Below, piece after piece: positions 16,757 through 25,890 of a stretch of DNA of 62,180 bases; within the stretch, counting starts at the first letter, position 1; every line of letters starts with the position of its first letter. This DNA is from Anaerolineae bacterium (lineage in GTDB: Bacteria > Chloroflexota > Anaerolineae > Aggregatilineales > Phototrophicaceae). A program made the translations under genes and the position numbers. Under the pieces are notes generated by a model. It saw only the letters and a program-made list of their open reading frames with translations, ran no database searches and was not told where the DNA came from. The DNA lies in the NCBI GenBank assembly GCA_022823945.1, contig JAJEBK010000039.1:1-62180 (forward strand). Reading direction: 5' to 3'.

Positions 16757-19107
16757 TGAGTACGCGGATCTTCGGCAGTGGCATCAAACGGCGCGAAGAC
16801 CCGCGCCTGATAACTGGCGAGGCGCGCTATACCGACGACATCAAGTTGCAGGGCGCGCTGCACATGGCTGTCGTGCGCAGCCCCTATGCCCACGCCCGCA
16901 TCGTTTCTATCGATTCTTCGGCCGCGGCTGGCCTGCCCGGCGTGCGCGCCATCTTCACCGGCAGCGATATCGACCTGGCTGGCTTGCCCACCGCCTGGCT
17001 CATCCCCGACAGCGATTTGAAAACGCCCGAGCACCCGGCTTTGGCGAGCGATGTCGTGCGCTATGTCGGCGATGGCGTGGCGATCGTGCTGGCGGACAGC
17101 CGCTATCAGGCGCAGGATGCCGCCGATGCCGTCATGGTTGACTATGAAGAGTTGCCCGTTGTGGTCGACCCGCACGAGGCGGCTCAAGCCGGCGCGCCCC
17201 AGCTGCACGCCGATGTCGAAGGCAATATCGCCTTCCGCTGGGTCATGGGCGATCGCGAAGCTGCCGATGCGGTCTTTGCAGCCGCCGATGTGGTGGTCAG
17301 CGAGCGCATTTTGCAGCAGCGACTGTTGCCGACAGCCATGGAGCCGCGGGCAGCCAGCGCGCAGTACAACGCCGCCACCGGTGAATTGACCCTGTGGTGC
17401 ACCTCGCAGAATCCGCACATCCACCGCTTCATCGTCAGCGCTGTTACTGGCTTGCCCGAAAACAAGGTGCGCGTCATCGCGCCAGAGGTGGGCGGCGGCT
17501 TTGGCAGCAAGATCCCTTGCTATCCAGACGAAGCGCTGGTCAGCTGGGCAGCCATGAAGCTGGGCGTGCCGATTCGCTGGGCAGAAACCCGCAGTGAAAA
17601 TTACCTCACCACCATTCACGGGCGCGACCATGTGCAATTCGTGGACATGGCGGCCAGCAATGACGGCAAGATCCTGGGCGTGCGCGCGACCGTTTATGCC
17701 GGCATGGGTGCCTATCTCTCCACAGCGGCGCCAGGCATCCCGACCATTCTGCATGGCTTGCTCTATGTCGGTCCCTACACAATCGACAATGTCTTCTGCG
17801 AGTCGATCGGCGTGATGACCAATGCGACGCCGACTGATGCCTATCGTGGCGCTGGCCGTCCCGAAGCCACATTCTTGCTGGAGCGCATGATGGACAAAGT
17901 GGCTGGCGCGCTGGATATGGACCCGGTCGCGCTGCGCCGCCAGAACCTGATCCCGCCCTTTGCAGACGGCTATGAAGTCGCCACCACGCTCATCTATGAC
18001 AGCGGTGATTATGAGGCGGCATTCGACAAAGCGCTGGCTATGGCTGGCTATGACGACTTCCGCGCTCAGCAGGCGCAGGCGCTGCAAGAGGGTCGCTATC
18101 TGGGCATCGGCGTCACGGCATACACCGAAATGTGCGGCTTGGGTCCCAGCCAGGTGGCTGGAGCAGTCGGCTTTCAGGGCGGCTTGTGGGAAAGCGCGAC
18201 TGTGCGCGTAACGCCGACTGGCAAAGTGCAAGCGCTCATCGGCGCATCGCCACATGGGCAAGGCAGCGAAACCACCCTGGCGCAGATCATCTCGTCAGAG
18301 CTCGGCTTCCCGGTCGATGACATCGAGGTGATTCACGGCGACACCACCGAGACGCCCATGGGCTGGGGCACCTATGGTAGCCGCACGACGCCCGTTACCG
18401 GCGCGGCATTGGCGCAAGCCTCGCGCAAGCTGAAAGAAAAGGCGCGCGTGCTGGCGGCGCATCTGATGGAAGCCAACCCCGACGACATTGAATACGCTGA
18501 TGGCAGCTTCTCGGTCAAGGGATCGCCCGACCAGGCGCAAAGCATCCAGGATGTCACGCTGATGGCGCACCTGGCTTGGAATATGCCCGAAGGCATGGAC
18601 CCCGGCTTTGAGGAATCGCAATTTTATGACCCGCCCAATTTCGTCTATCCCTTTGGCACGCATATCGCCATCGTCGAAGTCGACCCGGTTACAGGCAGCA
18701 TCGACTTGCAGCGCTATATTGCCGTTGACGATTGTGGACCGCAGATCAATCCAGAGATCGTCGCCGGGCAGATTCATGGCGGGGTCGTGCAAGGTGTGGC
18801 GCAGGCGCTGTGCGAGGGCGTCATCTATGATGACAACGGCCAGCTGCTGACGGGCACGATGCTGGATTATTGCATGCCCAAAGCCGATATGTTCCCCAAC
18901 TTCGAGCTGGGCGAGACGGTGACTCCATCGCCGCATCACCCGGTAGGCGTCAAGGGTGTTGGCGAAACCGGCACCATCGCCAGTACGCCAACGGTGTACA
19001 ATGCCGTGCTGGATGCGCTGTCGCCGCTGGGCGTCGCGCAGATCGACATGCCACTGACAGCGGCAAAAGTCTGGCAAGCCATACAGAATGCAAACGGAGG
19101 CAACTAA
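16756..19107 (+). CDS. coxL: Molybdenum hydroxylase large subunit, form II CoxL-like
   Basis: The 783-residue molybdopterin cytosine dinucleotide-binding catalytic subunit of an aldehyde oxidase/CO dehydrogenase-family enzyme. The active-site loop reads AYRGAGR (362-368). This is the form II signature; true aerobic CO dehydrogenase (form I) has AYxCSFR with the Cu-binding Cys, which is absent. The catalytic Glu lies in GVKGVGETG (E737). Other blocks are GGGFGSK near 245, QGSETTLAQI and WGTYGSRTTPVTG. The substrate may be an aldehyde, purine or other heteroaromatic compound rather than CO. It sits between coxS and coxM with overlapping or close junctions. Confidence 0.92.
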   Translation: MSTRIFGSGIKRREDPRLITGEARYTDDIKLQGALHMAVVRSPYAHARIVSIDSSAAAGLPGVRAIFTGSDIDLAGLPTAWLIPDSDLKTPEHPALASDVVRYVGDGVAIVLADSRYQAQDAADAVMVDYEELPVVVDPHEAAQAGAPQLHADVEGNIAFRWVMGDREAADAVFAAADVVVSERILQQRLLPTAMEPRAASAQYNAATGELTLWCTSQNPHIHRFIVSAVTGLPENKVRVIAPEVGGGFGSKIPCYPDEALVSWAAMKLGVPIRWAETRSENYLTTIHGRDHVQFVDMAASNDGKILGVRATVYAGMGAYLSTAAPGIPTILHGLLYVGPYTIDNVFCESIGVMTNATPTDAYRGAGRPEATFLLERMMDKVAGALDMDPVALRRQNLIPPFADGYEVATTLIYDSGDYEAAFDKALAMAGYDDFRAQQAQALQEGRYLGIGVTAYTEMCGLGPSQVAGAVGFQGGLWESATVRVTPTGKVQALIGASPHGQGSETTLAQIISSELGFPVDDIEVIHGDTTETPMGWGTYGSRTTPVTGAALAQASRKLKEKARVLAAHLMEANPDDIEYADGSFSVKGSPDQAQSIQDVTLMAHLAWNMPEGMDPGFEESQFYDPPNFVYPFGTHIAIVEVDPVTGSIDLQRYIAVDDCGPQINPEIVAGQIHGGVVQGVAQALCEGVIYDDNGQLLTGTMLDYCMPKADMFPNFELGETVTPSPHHPVGVKGVGETGTIASTPTVYNAVLDALSPLGVAQIDMPLTAAKVWQAIQNANGGN

Positions 19108-19111
19108 CTAC

Positions 19112-19960
19112 ATGTGGCCACAACAATTTGACTATCAACGCGCCGACAGCGTAGAAAGCGCATTGGCTGCCATCGGCGACAATGGCAAGTTCATCGCCGG
19201 CGGGCATTCGCTGCTGCCAGCTATGAAGCTTCGCTTGTCCACGCCCGACCAACTGGTGGATATCAGCCGCATAGACGCGCTGCGTGGCATCACGAATGGC
19301 AATGGCAACCTGTCGATCGGTGGCGCAGCGACCCATGCCGAGATCGCCGCGTCGGCTGCGGTTGGCGCTGCTTGTCCGGCTTTGGCGCAGGCTTGTGGCA
19401 TGGTGGGTGACCAGGCGGTGCGCAATTTTGGCACACTGGGCGGCAATATCGCCCATGCCGACCCCGCTTCCGACCCGCCCACCGCGCTGGTGGCTTGCGG
19501 CGCTACGATCCATATCCAGGGTGTCGACGGTTCCCGCAGTGTCAGCGCGCAAGATTTCTTCGTCGACCTCTTCGAAACAGACTTGCAAGATGGCGAGCTG
19601 ATCACCAGCATCAGCCTGCCCGACTGCAGCGACTGTCAATGTGCCTATGTCAAGTTGCCGCATCCCGCTTCACGCTATGCTATCGTGGGCGTCGCCGTCT
19701 GCCTGAAGATGGATGGCGACACTTGCGCGCAGGCGGATGTCGCGGTCGGCGGCGCAACCGTCAAGGCGGTCAAGTGCGCTGGAGCAGCGGCGGCGCTGGT
19801 CGGCAGCTCGCTGGATGATGCTGCGCTGTCTGCGGCTGCGGCTGCGCTGAGCGATGACATTGGCGACTGGCTGACGGGTGATGTGGCATATCCCGAAGCC
19901 TATCGCAGCGCCATGGCCGGCGTCTTCCTGAAGCGCGCCATCAGCGCTGCCAGCGGCTAG
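19112..19960 (+). CDS. coxM: Molybdenum hydroxylase FAD subunit (CoxM type)
   Basis: The 282-residue FAD-binding subunit that passes electrons from the Fe/S centres to an acceptor. FAD-binding motifs are AGGHSLLPAMKLRL and TLGGNIAHADPASDPP, as in CoxM/XdhB. The N-terminal residues MWPQQFDYQRADSVESAL match the family start. ATG 19112 is preferred to ATG 19088 because GGAGG (19096-19100) lies between them. The first bases of the longer frame overlap coxL. It completes the three-subunit enzyme; no accessory MoCo genes are in the window. Confidence 0.92.
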   Translation: MWPQQFDYQRADSVESALAAIGDNGKFIAGGHSLLPAMKLRLSTPDQLVDISRIDALRGITNGNGNLSIGGAATHAEIAASAAVGAACPALAQACGMVGDQAVRNFGTLGGNIAHADPASDPPTALVACGATIHIQGVDGSRSVSAQDFFVDLFETDLQDGELITSISLPDCSDCQCAYVKLPHPASRYAIVGVAVCLKMDGDTCAQADVAVGGATVKAVKCAGAAAALVGSSLDDAALSAAAAALSDDIGDWLTGDVAYPEAYRSAMAGVFLKRAISAASG

Positions 19961-20057
19961 ACATCGCGAGAGACGCTCCCGTCTCCCTTCACATTCCCCT
20001 GCCCGGCAGTCGCCATCTGCGCGACCTGCGGGTGGGGGGGATTTTGCAGACAGCTCA

Positions 20058-20912
20058 CTAGCGATTGCGGCTCGATCTGCGGGCGAGGGCGGTCAGGTCT
20101 TTCTGCGAGAAGGAGCCTGTCTGCCCCAATATCTGGGCATCGGATAGCTCGGCATCTTCCAGCGAATGGAAGCGGTCGATCAAGTCGGCGGGGGTCAGCT
20201 GGTAACGTTCTTTGCCGCTAATATCGAATACAATTTCGCCCTGATGCATCATGATAACGCGGCTGCCCAGGTCGCAGGCTTGCTGCATGCTGTGGGTGAT
20301 CATGACTGTCGACATTTCGTGGCGGTCTGCCAGGTCGCGCGTGAGGGTGATGATTTGTTCGGCGGCTCGGGGGTCCAGCGCGGCTGTATGCTCGTCCAGC
20401 AGCAGCAACCTGGGTTTGACCAGCGTGGCCATGATCAGGGTGATAGATTGCCGCTGCCCGCCACTTAACAGCGCCACATCGGTATCCAGTCGCTCTTCCA
20501 AGCCCAGTTGTTGGCGCTCCAGCTCGTCGCGGAACCACTGTTCCTGGTCTTTCTTCACATCGCGCCGCAAACCCAGACGCCGACCGTGAATCGCCGCAAG
20601 CGACAGATTCTCGCGGATGGTCAACCCCGGGCAGGTGCCCAGACGCGGGTCCTGGAAGACGCGCCCGATGACTTGCGAACGTTTGTATTCGGGCCAATGT
20701 GTGATGTTGTGCCCGCCCAGGTGGATCTGCCCGGAGTCGGCTGTGGCCGCGCCGGCGATGACGCCAAAGAGCGTACTTTTGCCCGCGCCGTTGCTGCCGA
20801 TGACAGTCACGAAATCGCCCTCTTCGACAGACAGCGATACCTCTTTCAACGCGCGGACTTCATTGCTTGTGCCTGCATTGAATGTTACCGAGACATTGTC
20901 AAGTTCCAGCAT
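20058..20912 (-). CDS. ABC transporter ATP-binding protein (COG1101 type, TrpX/TrpY-like system)
   Basis: Cytoplasmic ATPase of 284 residues. Walker A is GSNGAGKST (39-47), signature LSGGQRQ, Walker B LLLLDEHTAALDP and switch ITHSMQQA. The DEHTAALDP version of the Walker B/D-loop is characteristic of the COG1101 group, which pairs with COG4120 permeases and COG2984 binding proteins for tryptophan, tyrosine or other small solutes. The start at 20912 is preceded by GAGGTGAG. An in-frame extension over the permease gene was not adopted. It lies 4 bp downstream of the permease gene on the same strand. Confidence 0.88.
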   Translation of the reverse strand: MLELDNVSVTFNAGTSNEVRALKEVSLSVEEGDFVTVIGSNGAGKSTLFGVIAGAATADSGQIHLGGHNITHWPEYKRSQVIGRVFQDPRLGTCPGLTIRENLSLAAIHGRRLGLRRDVKKDQEQWFRDELERQQLGLEERLDTDVALLSGGQRQSITLIMATLVKPRLLLLDEHTAALDPRAAEQIITLTRDLADRHEMSTVMITHSMQQACDLGSRVIMMHQGEIVFDISGKERYQLTPADLIDRFHSLEDAELSDAQILGQTGSFSQKDLTALARRSSRNR

Positions 20913-20916
20913 GATC

Positions 20917-21969
20917 TCACCTCGTGTTGGCAAAACGCTGACGGTAAGCTTTGTAACGTTCGTAGAGGCGCGGCGTGCCCAAGGCGGCCAGCACCACCAG
21001 CGCGCTGACCAATTGGATATCGGTGGTGGGCAGATCAAGCGCGCTGAATATCCAGGCGCGTGATATATCAAAGACCAGCATGCCTGCCACCGCCGCGATC
21101 AGCAGTTGGCCCGTGCTTTTGGGACGCAGCAGCACCTCGCCGATAATCACCGCCGCCAAGCCGCGAACGATCAAACCAAAGCCCAGGCTGACATCGGCAA
21201 AGCCAAATTGCTGCACCACCAGCGAGCCGCTCAAGCCGGCCAAGCCATTGGCGACCATCAAACCCAGCGCGATCATCACATAGTGATTGATGCCGGTGGC
21301 GCGGACCATCTGCGGGTTTTTGCCAGTCGCGCGCACCGCCAAGCCAAACTCGCTGCGCATAAACCAGTACAGAATCGCCAAAACAACGATGACAACCCCG
21401 CCAAAAAGAATGATCTCCAACAGATTCGTAGATTGGCGCTTGAGGCCATCGCCAAATTGCTCGACCAGCCAGGCGCGGAAGGGGCGCGAATGCCGGCTGA
21501 TGAGGGTCTCTTGCCCGAGCAACGGGATGTTGCTGCGCCCCGCCATGATGCGCAGGGTCACCGTATAGGCGCCAGTGATGACGATGATGCTGGCCAGCAA
21601 ACCTTCAATTTTGAAGAGGATATCCACCAGCGCTGTCGCCAGCCCGGTCAATGCGCCGAAGACAAAGGCCACCAGCAGAGCCACCTCTGGACTAGCGCCA
21701 TTGACGATCAAAATGGCACAGACTGCGCCACCGATGGGGAAGGCGCCGTCGACAGTCAGATCAACGAAACCCAGGATGCGGTAGGTGATAAAGACGCAGA
21801 CACCCGCCAGCGCATAACCCAAACCCTGCCCGATCGCGCCAATGTTGACATTGCCCAGCGACATCACCACGCCGACCACGATGATCAACAGCAGTCCACG
21901 CAACAAGAAACTGTGGCGGCTGGCTAGGGAATCCGAGCCTTGTCTGGCAGTGCTTGCTTGTGATGACAT
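20917..21969 (-). CDS. ABC transporter permease (COG4120, BPD_transp_2 type)
   Basis: A 350-residue membrane protein with about eight to nine hydrophobic segments, beginning after a polar 20-residue N-terminus. Family-like sequences are FVDLTVDGAFPIGGAVCA, LASIIVITGAYTVTLRIMAGRSNIPLL and GFADVSLGFGLIVRGLAAVI. These permeases work with the ATPase that follows and normally with a COG2984 substrate-binding protein encoded in the same operon. No such gene or remnant is found upstream (21970-22198) or anywhere in the window. GGGGGAG precedes the start on the minus strand. Confidence 0.87.
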   Translation of the reverse strand: MSSQASTARQGSDSLASRHSFLLRGLLLIIVVGVVMSLGNVNIGAIGQGLGYALAGVCVFITYRILGFVDLTVDGAFPIGGAVCAILIVNGASPEVALLVAFVFGALTGLATALVDILFKIEGLLASIIVITGAYTVTLRIMAGRSNIPLLGQETLISRHSRPFRAWLVEQFGDGLKRQSTNLLEIILFGGVVIVVLAILYWFMRSEFGLAVRATGKNPQMVRATGINHYVMIALGLMVANGLAGLSGSLVVQQFGFADVSLGFGLIVRGLAAVIIGEVLLRPKSTGQLLIAAVAGMLVFDISRAWIFSALDLPTTDIQLVSALVVLAALGTPRLYERYKAYRQRFANTR

Positions 21970-22198
21970 CAGTTTGCGCTCCCCCGCTGTGATTTATACT
22001 GACAAGTATTATTGCGGCACCACCGCGAAGATTGTAGAACATGACCGTGCAAAATGGGCGTACTCAGAAAATCAATCACCGTGCCAACTGCCAGACAGCT
22101 TCGTCAACTCATGCCAGTATGATACCGCAATCCTATCTGGAGGCATAAACAATGTGCTAAGCTTGGCAGCAATAGAAACGCCTTGCGGGGCAAGCGCA

Positions 22199-23293
22199 AT
22201 GGAACAACCACGCTCAATCAAAAGCCTCACGATACAAGGCTTTATGTCCATACGCCGGCTGGAGAACCTGGAGATGGGGGATTTGACCGTGCTCATCGGA
22301 CAGAACGGCGCGGGCAAGTCCAACTTTGTGGCCTTCTTTGACTTCCTGCGCGAGTTGGTGGAGGGGCGGCTGCAAGTGTGGGTTGGCAAACACGGTGGCA
22401 GCCACCGCATCCTTAGCTATGGGGTAAAGGAGACCCCTGAGCTTCATGTGAAGATTGCCTTTGGCGAAAACGCGTATGAGTTTGTACTCCAGTCGAACGT
22501 CGAAAACAAATTGTACACTGAGCGAGAAGTGCTTTGGTTTGACGATAACGGAATTGCCTTGCCGTCTGGGTCTTTCGAGACAAAGCTCAAAGGTGAGGCG
22601 GATCGCAATTTCTATTACAGAGCCAGCTACATTTATCGCGCAATATCAAACTGGCGCGTCTATCATTTTCATGACACCAGCAACAGCGCAGGAGTCAAAC
22701 GAAAAGGCGCGCTGCACGATAAACGATATCTACGGCGTGACGCATCTAATTTGGCTGCCTTTTTGTTTGAACTCAGAAAACGCCATCCCGATACTTACAA
22801 CCAGATTCGCAAAAATGTGCAGCTGGCGATCCCGTTCTTTGACGACTTTGCCTTGCGACCGGAAGAAGTCGGACCCGAAGATGAACTGATCAGGCTGGAC
22901 TGGCATCAGAAAGGCAGCGACTACCCTTTCCTGCCCAGCCAGCTATCGGACGGCTCGCTGCGCTTCATTTGCCTGGTAACCGCGCTGTTGCAGCCCGACC
23001 CGCCCGCCACCATCATCATCGACGAGCCGGAACTGGGCTTGCACCCGCATGCCATCGTGCTGCTGGGCGCGCTGCTGCGGTCGGCGTCCAAGCGCATGCA
23101 GGTCATCGTATCGACGCAGTCCGTGGCGCTTGTGGACGAATTCGACCCGGAAAACCTGCTCATCGTCGAGCGAAAGGATGGCGAGACCGTCTTCTGCCGC
23201 AAGTCTGAAGACGAGCTAAGTCTCTGGCTGGAAGAACACACACTCGGCGACCTGTGGACGATGAATGTGCTGGGCGGGAGACTTCCAGAGTGA
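22199..23293 (+). CDS. AAA/SMC-like ATPase (AAA_21 type), putative defence component
   Basis: A 364-residue ATPase with an ABC/SMC-like head: N-terminal SLTIQGFMSIRRLENL, Walker A GQNGAGKSN (34-42), signature-like LSDGSLRF, Walker B TIIIDEPELGLHPHAI and the sensor VSTQSVALVDEF. This is the COG4637/AAA_21 arrangement. ATG 22199 was chosen because family similarity begins right after it; the open frame runs further upstream without recognisable sequence. The next gene starts inside its stop (GTGA), so the two products are probably partners. Such ATPase plus TOPRIM-like pairs are typical of abortive-infection systems. Codon use near the 5' part is more A/T-rich than in neighbours. Confidence 0.8.
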   Translation: MEQPRSIKSLTIQGFMSIRRLENLEMGDLTVLIGQNGAGKSNFVAFFDFLRELVEGRLQVWVGKHGGSHRILSYGVKETPELHVKIAFGENAYEFVLQSNVENKLYTEREVLWFDDNGIALPSGSFETKLKGEADRNFYYRASYIYRAISNWRVYHFHDTSNSAGVKRKGALHDKRYLRRDASNLAAFLFELRKRHPDTYNQIRKNVQLAIPFFDDFALRPEEVGPEDELIRLDWHQKGSDYPFLPSQLSDGSLRFICLVTALLQPDPPATIIIDEPELGLHPHAIVLLGALLRSASKRMQVIVSTQSVALVDEFDPENLLIVERKDGETVFCRKSEDELSLWLEEHTLGDLWTMNVLGGRLPE

Positions 23294-23961
23294 GAGAGGT
23301 TTTTGTCATCTGCGAAGGACCAACCGAACTGTCCTTCGTCAAGGATGTACTGGCGTCTTATCTGGCGAAGCGGCAGTTGTATTTGACACCGACACAGATA
23401 GGCAAACCCCGGCATAAAGGCGGGGGCGTGACTTATCACCGCTTGCTTTCGACCCTCAAGCCACGCCTTTTGGGCAACAGCCAGCCTGTGTGCACCACCC
23501 TCATCGACTACTACGGGTTGCTCGCGACTTTTCCTGGCAAGCGCAAAGCAAATGAATTGCGTGATATAGCGGCAAAGGCAGATTGCATTCATACAGCACT
23601 GCAGACACGACTGGCTGAGGATTTTGATGAGTACACGCTTCGGCGCTTCGTGCCCTATGTGCAGATGCACGAATTCGAGGGCTTGCTGTTTAGCGACCCG
23701 GCCGCCTTTGCCCGCGCCATCGGCAAGCCCTCGCTGGAGTCGGCATTCGCTGGTATACGAAATGCGTTTGCCACACCCGAACACATCGACGACAGCCCAA
23801 ACACAGCTCCCAGCAAGCGGGTCATTTCATTGGTAGACGATTACCAGAAGGTCATCATGGGCAGAGCCGCCGCCTTGGAAATCGGAATCAAGCCCATGCG
23901 CGAGCAGTGTTCTTTGTTCTCGGATTGGTTGGACAGACTAACAACTGCGGCGCGCACATGA
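23290..23961 (+). CDS. DUF4276-type TOPRIM-like protein, partner of the AAA ATPase
   Basis: A 223-residue protein starting at GTG 23290, overlapping the ATPase stop by four bases. The N-terminus REVFVICEGPTELSFVKDVL has the strand-Glu-Gly-helix signature of TOPRIM-like DUF4276 proteins; a second acidic block is TLIDYYGLL, and a conserved region is YVQMHEFEGLLFSDP. By analogy with OLD and AbiL-type systems it could be the effector nuclease controlled by the ATPase. That role is inference; only the fold-level resemblance and gene coupling are visible. Confidence 0.75.
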   Translation: MREVFVICEGPTELSFVKDVLASYLAKRQLYLTPTQIGKPRHKGGGVTYHRLLSTLKPRLLGNSQPVCTTLIDYYGLLATFPGKRKANELRDIAAKADCIHTALQTRLAEDFDEYTLRRFVPYVQMHEFEGLLFSDPAAFARAIGKPSLESAFAGIRNAFATPEHIDDSPNTAPSKRVISLVDDYQKVIMGRAAALEIGIKPMREQCSLFSDWLDRLTTAART

Positions 23962-24010
23962 CTTGCCCCGACGGGAGCGATGGAGTCAGATCGAAGCAAA
24001 CGAGGGGCAC

Positions 24011-25789
24011 CTAGACCCCCCACACCCAGGCCAGCCCCAGCAGCAGCGCCGCCAGCGTCACCAACGTCATGCCGATGCCGACTTTGGAGAAGTCGCTGAA
24101 TTTGTAGCCGCCTGGTCCCATCATCAGGATATTGACCGGATGCGCGATCGGCGTGAGGAAAGCCATGGAGCAAGCCATCGCCACCGCCACCGACATCGCC
24201 CGCGCGTCCACTCCCATCTGCAGCGCCGCATTGATCGCCAGCGGTCCCACCAGCAACGCTGTCACTTGTCCGCCGATGACCTGCACCACCAGCATCGTCA
24301 GCAGCACCATGCCCGCCACCACGACCAGCCCACCCGCGCCCGACAAGCCGTTCACCAACAGCGCGCCCAGCCGATCAGCCAAACCAGAATCGGTGATCGC
24401 CAAGCTCAATGGCAGCATGCCCGCCACCAGGAAGATGACGCGCCACTCGACCGCGGCATAAAAGTCATCCATCGCCAGGCAGCCGCTGATCACCATGACT
24501 GCCGCGCCACCCAGCATGGCGATGGGCAGGGGCACGAGATTCAAGATCGAAAGCGCCAAAGCCAGAGCTGTTATGGCAATCGCCAAGGGGGCGCGCCGCT
24601 TGTCCACCGTATGCGTCGAATAGGCGCCAGCCGGCAGGATGTAATTGCGGTTGTGCGAGAGCCGCTCGATGTCTTCGCCCTGCCCGACCACCAACACAGC
24701 ATCGCCCACGCGCAGCGGTAATTTGCGCACATCGGTGTGCTGGCTGCGTCCATCCCGCCACAGCGCCACAGCCAGCAAACCAGCATCGCGATTGAGCTTC
24801 AATTGCGACAGGGTTTTGTCGATGGCATCCGAGCGCGGCGCGATCATAATTTCGATAGGTTCCATGAGCAGCGCGCCATCTCCAACAGAGACGAGCTCGT
24901 TGCCCCAGTCCAGCAGCTGTGTCAGTCGTTCTTCGCGCCCGACTATGAGCAACTCGTCGCCCGACACGATTAGCTGGCTGGATTTGGGCACGGAGATTGT
25001 GTCGCCGCCACGCCGCACAGCCGCCACCGTCAAGCCCAGCTCGCTATTGATGGCGCTTTCGCCCACGCTGCGTCCCGCCAATCGCGAGCCAGTCAGCACG
25101 CGCACCTGCCACATGCGCTCGGCCAATTGGTAGGTATTGTGCAGGTCGGGCTGGCTGAATGCCTGTGTCATGGAGGCGCGTTCGGGCAGCAGACGCCGCC
25201 CCAACAGCAGCATGTAGGCCAGGCTGGCAAACACGACCAAACCGCCCACCGGCAAAAAGTCCAGCATGCCCAGCCCGTCCAGGCCGCGCGACAGCAGCAG
25301 CTCGCTCATGAGGATGTTGGCGGTGGTCAGATAAGTCGCCATGCCACCGACCAGGGTGCCGAAAGACATGGGCATCAGCAGTTTGGAAACAGAAATGCCC
25401 GAGATGCGCGCCACCCGCACAGCCGCTGGCAGCAGCACCGCCCCCGCCGCCACATTATTCATAATCAGCGAAAGCGCCGCCCCCGCCGCCATGAACAAGG
25501 CGATCAGCTTGGCTTCGCTGCCGCGTCCATAATCGTGCAAAGCATCCGCGATGAACTGGATGACGCCCGTTTGCTCCAATCCGCGCGTGATGATGAACAA
25601 GCCGATCAGCGTGATGACTACCGAACTGCTGAAGCCAGCCAAGACTTCTGTGGCGGGCAGCAAGCCGCTGAAGGCCACCAGCAGCAGCACGATGACAGCG
25701 ATCAACTCGGTTTTCAGGCGCGTCAAGGCGATCAAGCCAAAAAGCACGCAGATGATGCCGATGACGATCAACTCGGCTGTGGTGAGCAT
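24011..25789 (-). CDS. SLC13/DASS-family anion transporter with two RCK_C domains
   Basis: A 592-residue inner-membrane protein. Residues about 1-190 hold the first transmembrane bundle (including LSLIMNNVAAGAVLLPAAV, the SLC13 'SNT/NN' loop). About 210-385 are two TrkA-C/RCK_C domains (VGESAINSELGLTVAAVRRGGDTI...GDELLIVG and ...RDAGLLAVALWRDG...GDAVLVVGQ). About 390-592 are the second bundle with VIGGQVTALLVGPLAI and FLTPIAHPVNILMMGPGGYKF. This matches the YfbS/CitT-like permeases proposed to carry sulfate, dicarboxylates or other divalent anions, with RCK_C domains as ligand sensors. It converges on the TOPRIM-like gene across a 49-bp gap with a fragment of the palindromic repeat. Confidence 0.87.
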   Translation of the reverse strand: MLTTAELIVIGIICVLFGLIALTRLKTELIAVIVLLLVAFSGLLPATEVLAGFSSSVVITLIGLFIITRGLEQTGVIQFIADALHDYGRGSEAKLIALFMAAGAALSLIMNNVAAGAVLLPAAVRVARISGISVSKLLMPMSFGTLVGGMATYLTTANILMSELLLSRGLDGLGMLDFLPVGGLVVFASLAYMLLLGRRLLPERASMTQAFSQPDLHNTYQLAERMWQVRVLTGSRLAGRSVGESAINSELGLTVAAVRRGGDTISVPKSSQLIVSGDELLIVGREERLTQLLDWGNELVSVGDGALLMEPIEIMIAPRSDAIDKTLSQLKLNRDAGLLAVALWRDGRSQHTDVRKLPLRVGDAVLVVGQGEDIERLSHNRNYILPAGAYSTHTVDKRRAPLAIAITALALALSILNLVPLPIAMLGGAAVMVISGCLAMDDFYAAVEWRVIFLVAGMLPLSLAITDSGLADRLGALLVNGLSGAGGLVVVAGMVLLTMLVVQVIGGQVTALLVGPLAINAALQMGVDARAMSVAVAMACSMAFLTPIAHPVNILMMGPGGYKFSDFSKVGIGMTLVTLAALLLGLAWVWGV

Positions 25790-25890
25790 GGATGTTCTCG
25801 CGAAGTCGCTTCAATGCTGGCGAGTATAGCCGATGCGGGCTGTTCTGGCTTGCGCGGGGTGTTGTCAGCACGCCGGCAGTCCCGCGTCGC

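Noticed and set aside
16756..19107. True aerobic CO dehydrogenase
   Set aside because: Active-site loop is AYRGAGR (form II) without the Cu-binding cysteine.
21842..22198. 119-codon upstream extension of the AAA ATPase
   Set aside because: Open but without similarity to the family. The P-loop domain starts normally after ATG 22199.
20058..23961. Transporter genes and ATPase/TOPRIM pair as one system
   Set aside because: They are divergent, have unrelated functions and no shared regulatory site was seen.
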